Shown: in pieces, positions 7,901-10,253 of the stretch
Layout of the letters: every line of letters starts with the position of its first letter
Numbering within the stretch: position 1 is the stretch's first letter
Source: Candidatus Dadabacteria bacterium
GTDB taxonomy: Bacteria; Desulfobacterota_D; UBA1144; Nemesobacterales; JAJCZQ01
Direction of reading: 5' to 3'
Length of the DNA stretch: 10,253 bases
Assembly (NCBI GenBank): GCA_030624695.1
Contig: JAUXJP010000018.1
Span: forward strand, 1-10,253
The notes under the pieces: model-generated
Database searches by the model: none
What the model was told of the DNA's origin: nothing
Seen by the model: only the letters and a program-made list of their open reading frames with translations
Translations under genes and position numbers: made by a program

Positions 7901-8143
7901 TTACCCACAATTATTGCATTTATTATAAAAGGAACTTCTTGCAGCAAAAAAAAGTTTTTTGCAGTCTGGGCATTTCCAAAAGATTGTTGTCGTAAAACAA
8001 ATAATACATAACAATCCAATTATTACATAGACAAAAAGTGGAAATACGGGTCTAACAATATAAACGGCTATTAGTGCAAAAAATAATACAATCTGCCCCA
8101 TCCTGCATATTTTGTAGATTAAGAAAAATTGGAGATTTTTCAC
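7901..8143 (-). CDS. Small two-helix membrane protein with C-terminal zinc ribbon
   Basis: An 80-residue protein from a GTG at 8143, two bases after the SnoaL stop; an ATG at 8101 would give 66 residues. Two hydrophobic helices are evident at about 17-30 and 34-56. A four-cysteine zinc-ribbon motif fills the C-terminus: Cys58-x2-Cys61 and Cys76-x2-Cys79 (KCPDC and KCNNC), ending one residue after the last cysteine. The paired CxxC and a clean stop argue for a real gene despite its size and the weak ribosome signals. I do not recognise a named family. The ribbon may lie in the cytoplasm as a sensor or a partner for another protein; that is inference. The tight spacing suggests co-transcription with the SnoaL-like gene. 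Confidence 0.65.
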   Translation of the reverse strand: MKNLQFFLIYKICRMGQIVLFFALIAVYIVRPVFPLFVYVIIGLLCIICFTTTIFWKCPDCKKLFFAARSSFYNKCNNCG

Positions 8144-8145
8144 TA

Positions 8146-8526
8146 TTAAGGCAGGGCTTCAAAGTTATCTTCACGCAATTTGGCAGACCCGTCTGTCTGA
8201 ATGACCCAGAGTTCCCTATGGATAACACCATGGGCTTTATTCATCTTCCAGCCCGCTTTTAATTCGGCTCTTGTTTCATTAATTACTTCAATCTGAGTAT
8301 CAATATATTCAACATCTGAAAACCCATCACCTATAAGTTTCTGCCAGAAGGCCCTTATCTGATCTGTTCCGGAAAACTGTCCGAAAGGGTTTACGTTCAT
8401 TACAGCTTCAGTTTCGTATTGTGCAACACAGCCTTCCACATCCCCGGAATTAAAAGCTGATATCCACTCTTCACTAGCTTTTTTCACAGCTTCAAAAACT
8501 ACTTTTTTTTGTTCTTCACTTAACAT
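8146..8526 (-). CDS. SnoaL-like / DUF4440-type NTF2-fold protein
   Basis: A 126-residue single-domain protein with the NTF2-like pattern: an N-terminal helix ending in WISAFNSGDVEGCVAQYETEAVMN (21-44), then FSGTDQIRAFWQKLI (51-65), and paired strands with AELKAGWKM and IHRELWVIQTDGSAKLREDNFEAL. Proteins of this class include ketosteroid isomerases, polyketide cyclases and many uncharacterised stress proteins, so the ligand and reaction are unknown. It is probably cytoplasmic, with no signal peptide. The ATG at 8526 has the best ribosome site in the window, AAGGAG 8 bases upstream. The next gene, the small zinc-ribbon protein, begins two bases after its stop. Confidence 0.9.
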   Translation of the reverse strand: MLSEEQKKVVFEAVKKASEEWISAFNSGDVEGCVAQYETEAVMNVNPFGQFSGTDQIRAFWQKLIGDGFSDVEYIDTQIEVINETRAELKAGWKMNKAHGVIHRELWVIQTDGSAKLREDNFEALP

Positions 8527-8534
8527 TTATGATA

Positions 8535-8540
8535 CTCCTT
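8535..8540 (-). promoter_or_regulatory. Strong ribosome binding site of the SnoaL-like gene
   Basis: AAGGAG on the minus strand, 8 bases before the ATG at 8526. It is the clearest Shine-Dalgarno sequence in the window; most neighbours lack one. Confidence 0.7.
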
Positions 8541-8591
8541 TTTATAGGAAAATTTCGATCCATGTTGTTTAAAGTTTAATTCACAAAAAAA

Positions 8592-8945
8592 TTATTTGTC
8601 AGACCAGACAGCAAGCTCATTACCTGGAGGATCTTTAAAATGAAAACGCCTTCCCCCGGGAAATGTAAATATTTCTTTTACGATAATACCACCGTTTTTT
8701 ACAATAATGTCCTGCGTACTTTCAAGATCGTCAGAGTATAAAACTATTAAAGCTGCCCCATTAGAAGTTTTAGAACTCAACTCAGAAATAAAAAATCCAC
8801 CATCTATTTTCCCGTCGTTAAAAGCACAGTATTCGGGGCCAAAGTCCTGGAAAGTCCAGCCAAAAGTGTCACTGTAGAAAGTTTTTACCTGTTCCAGGTC
8901 AAACGCCGGAAATTCTATATAATCTATCTTTATATTTGATGACAT
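8592..8945 (-). CDS. VOC superfamily (glyoxalase/bleomycin-resistance fold) protein
   Basis: A 117-residue protein with two beta-alpha-beta-beta-beta modules. The first begins IDYIEFPAFDLEQVKTFYSDTFGW (7-30); the second runs through ALIVLYSDDLESTQDIIVKNGG and ends FHFKDPPGNELAVWSD, the usual VOC tail. The histidine normally found on the first strand of glyoxalase I-type enzymes is replaced by glutamate (Glu11) and the equivalent in module two is hydrophobic, though Glu110 is kept. A classical metal-dependent glyoxalase reaction is therefore unlikely; small-molecule binding or an altered site is more plausible. The start is the ATG at 8945, without a clear ribosome site, 28 bases from the dyad at 8973-8995. 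Confidence 0.9.
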   Translation of the reverse strand: MSSNIKIDYIEFPAFDLEQVKTFYSDTFGWTFQDFGPEYCAFNDGKIDGGFFISELSSKTSNGAALIVLYSDDLESTQDIIVKNGGIIVKEIFTFPGGRRFHFKDPPGNELAVWSDK

Positions 8946-8972
8946 TTATCATATATAAATCTGTGAATTTAT

Positions 8973-8995
8973 GTTAAACAGTTGCACTGTATAAC
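8973..8995. repeat. 23-base imperfect palindrome upstream of the VOC gene
   Basis: Ten-base arms GTTAAACAGT (8973-8982) and ACTGTATAAC (8986-8995) pair at 9 of 10 positions around a 3-base TGC centre. It lies in the 75-base gap between DUF805 and VOC, starting 28 bases before the VOC ATG. No T-run follows it on the minus strand, so it is a poor intrinsic terminator for DUF805. Its size, mixed composition and position suit an operator for a dimeric repressor, or an mRNA hairpin. Confidence 0.5.
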
Positions 8996-9020
8996 TATTT
9001 CTTACTTATTTTTTATAAGG

Positions 9021-9386
9021 TTATGCACCTTTTGGATTTGGCCCATATTGATTTTCCCCGGGCTGGCTGTCCTTAACAAAAAATATTATTAGGACAATAG
9101 CACCGATTAGGGGGATAAATCCTATTAATAACCACCACCCGCTTTTACCTATATCATGGAGCCTCCTAATACCTACTCCGATCGCAGGAAGAAGAACGGA
9201 CAGTGAATATATAGTGTTGAACACACCATACCCACCTTCGGAGTTAAAAGTACCAAACATAAAATCAATACCAATAAAAATGAATGACACAATTATGTTA
9301 AAAAGGGCAAAATACCAATACTCTTTACGCCGTGCCCTACCGCTGAATTCCGTATATTTTTTTAATACCTCTATATACCAGTTCAT
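9021..9386 (-). CDS. DUF805 inner-membrane protein (YhaH-like)
   Basis: A 121-residue membrane protein with the DUF805 hallmarks: FSGRARRKEYWYF near the N-terminus (14-26), IGVGIRRLHDIGKSGWW in the middle (69-85) and PGENQYGPNP at the C-terminus (109-118). About three hydrophobic helices are visible near 26-45, 58-73 and 84-104. The family is widespread and has no settled function. The ATG at 9386 has AGAGG 6 bases upstream (9393-9397), a good ribosome site. The flanking gaps of 93 and 75 bases leave room for its own promoter. Confidence 0.93.
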   Translation of the reverse strand: MNWYIEVLKKYTEFSGRARRKEYWYFALFNIIVSFIFIGIDFMFGTFNSEGGYGVFNTIYSLSVLLPAIGVGIRRLHDIGKSGWWLLIGFIPLIGAIVLIIFFVKDSQPGENQYGPNPKGA

Positions 9387-9454
9387 AATTTCCCTCTATA
9401 TTAATATTACATCCACAGCTTTACTTGGTATCTCTTCAATAAATTATTAATAAT

Positions 9455-9460
9455 ATTATA
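9455..9460 (-). promoter_or_regulatory. Candidate -10 box for the DUF805 gene
   Basis: TATAAT on the minus strand in the 93-base gap upstream of DUF805, giving a leader of about 60 bases. The matching -35 (TTAGTA) is weak, and the surrounding sequence is almost pure A and T, so chance is likely. Confidence 0.22.
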
Positions 9461-9479
9461 TAACCTACACGTGAAAGTA

Positions 9480-10253
9480 CTAATTGGATCCTGATTGCCA
9501 GGACTGTTTATTAACTTTCCAGGCCCCATTCTCTTTAAGCATGGTAATAGTACCCTTAGACACTTCAGTACCCCTTGTGCCGTTTGCCTTTAGCACAGCT
9601 TTATCACCATCAATTTTAGTGCTTACAATCTCTATATTAGTCGGGAATACCAATTGCTGGAACTCAATACTCTTGTTTAGTTCTGCCGAGTCTTCAGGCA
9701 TCATGTTGAGTATTTCCTGGGAAGTATATTTTTTATATTCTTCAATATCACCGGCAAAAAGTGCTTTACCCCATTCTCCAAAAGCCTGTGACGGCGGATC
9801 TAAATTGCCTGACATAGTTAAACTAAGAGGTTCCTTTTTGAGGCTGACTGAAAATTTAAGGTCATAAGTGAATTTATGCCCTTCAACATCATTTTCCGAA
9901 GGTGTTTTTATTTGCCCGGAAAAAACATCGCCATCGGTTATTACAACAATAAGCTCACCGTTACCTATCGTTCCAAGCTTGTTCCATTTTGGATATGAAT
10001 GTACGGCATTAATCAGATTGTAGTAACCACCCTTTAAGAGTTTTTTCTTATCAGATGATACAATAAAAACTATCCCCTTAATCTTTCCCTGTTCGCCAAG
10101 ACTATATACACCATCAGGAAACATTCCTTCGGGAATTTCATTATCTACAAGTACTATGGTGATTTCACCGTCGTATCCATCTGCATATGCATATTTTATA
10201 ACCGTTTTATCACCATCTACCGTAAGGCTTCCTGAAGCCGTATTTTCAGCAAA
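9480..10253 (-). CDS. Probable exported protein with C-terminal NTF2/DUF4878-like domain, N-terminus outside window
   Basis: The frame is open to base 10253 with no stop, so the ATG at 10124 is internal and the gene starts beyond the window; 257 residues are visible. The N-terminal part is beta-rich: it opens with SGSLTVDGDKTVIKYAYADGYDG (about 7-29) and continues through ITIVLVDNEIPEG to GYYNLINAVHSYPKWNK, the style of periplasmic or lipoprotein beta domains. After a linker (GNLDPPSQAFGEW), residues of about 157-252 form a helix-then-sheet unit with KALFAGDIEEYKKYTS and ending ITMLKENGAWKVNKQSW, typical of NTF2-like DUF4878/SnoaL-type domains. I cannot name the family or function. Export is inferred from composition; the signal peptide would lie off-window. 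Confidence 0.8.
   Translation of the reverse strand, partial: FAENTASGSLTVDGDKTVIKYAYADGYDGEITIVLVDNEIPEGMFPDGVYSLGEQGKIKGIVFIVSSDKKKLLKGGYYNLINAVHSYPKWNKLGTIGNGELIVVITDGDVFSGQIKTPSENDVEGHKFTYDLKFSVSLKKEPLSLTMSGNLDPPSQAFGEWGKALFAGDIEEYKKYTSQEILNMMPEDSAELNKSIEFQQLVFPTNIEIVSTKIDGDKAVLKANGTRGTEVSKGTITMLKENGAWKVNKQSWQSGSN

Noticed and set aside
8996..9020. T-rich run beside the palindrome as an intrinsic terminator of DUF805
   Set aside because: The T-run lies on the plus strand after the palindrome; for the minus-strand gene it comes before the hairpin, the wrong order.
9443..9454. Perfect 12-base palindrome of A and T only
   Set aside because: Low complexity; expected by chance in such AT-rich DNA.
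9484..9867. 127-residue plus-strand open frame opposite the exported protein gene
   Set aside because: Antisense shadow; the minus-strand frame is longer, runs off the window and has a sensible domain layout.
1..10253. Defence island, mobile element or biosynthetic cluster
   Set aside because: No transposase, integrase, nuclease-effector, toxin-antitoxin pair, CRISPR repeat or assembly-line enzyme was found; the genes are ordinary repair, transport and metabolic families.

Overview
This is an AT-rich bacterial chromosomal segment, densely coding and mostly on one strand. It has no rRNA, tRNA, CRISPR array, insertion sequence or phage gene that I can see. The gene content (a lipoprotein with its own signal peptide, full-length Ada, a DbpA-type DEAD-box helicase, DUF4336 and DUF805 proteins) fits a free-living Gram-negative-type bacterium. 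The low GC and the weak or absent Shine-Dalgarno signal at many starts suggest the Bacteroidota/Ignavibacteriota neighbourhood. That is an inference: three genes do carry clear ribosome sites, so I do not name a taxon.

Layout. The only plus-strand gene is an aldehyde dehydrogenase (1-1248) cut at its N-terminus by the window edge. It converges, with a 24-base gap, on a long run of eleven minus-strand genes. In their direction of transcription (right to left) these are: a cut-off secreted-type protein with an NTF2-like tail (9480-10253); a DUF805 membrane protein; a VOC-fold protein; a SnoaL-like protein; a tiny membrane zinc-ribbon protein; an ABC exporter ATPase and permease (overlapping by 4 bases); a Trp-rich lipoprotein I take to be DUF6607; the Ada alkylation-repair protein; a DUF4336 metallo-beta-lactamase-like protein; and a DeaD/DbpA-type RNA helicase.

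How the genes may work together. The strongest functional unit is ATPase, permease and lipoprotein (7729 to 4898): the first two overlap and the third starts 10 bases after the second. SnoaL and the zinc-ribbon protein are also tightly spaced. Ada and DUF4336 follow the lipoprotein with gaps of 60 and 42 bases and could be read through from it. The helicase has its own 148-base upstream region with a plausible promoter. No intergenic stretch exceeds 300 bases; the longest is 171 bases (7730-7900).

Novelty. I see no clear undescribed multi-gene system. The items most worth a second look are the exporter-lipoprotein cassette of unknown substrate, two dyad symmetries in upstream regions (7804-7827 and 8973-8995), and the small two-helix zinc-ribbon membrane protein.
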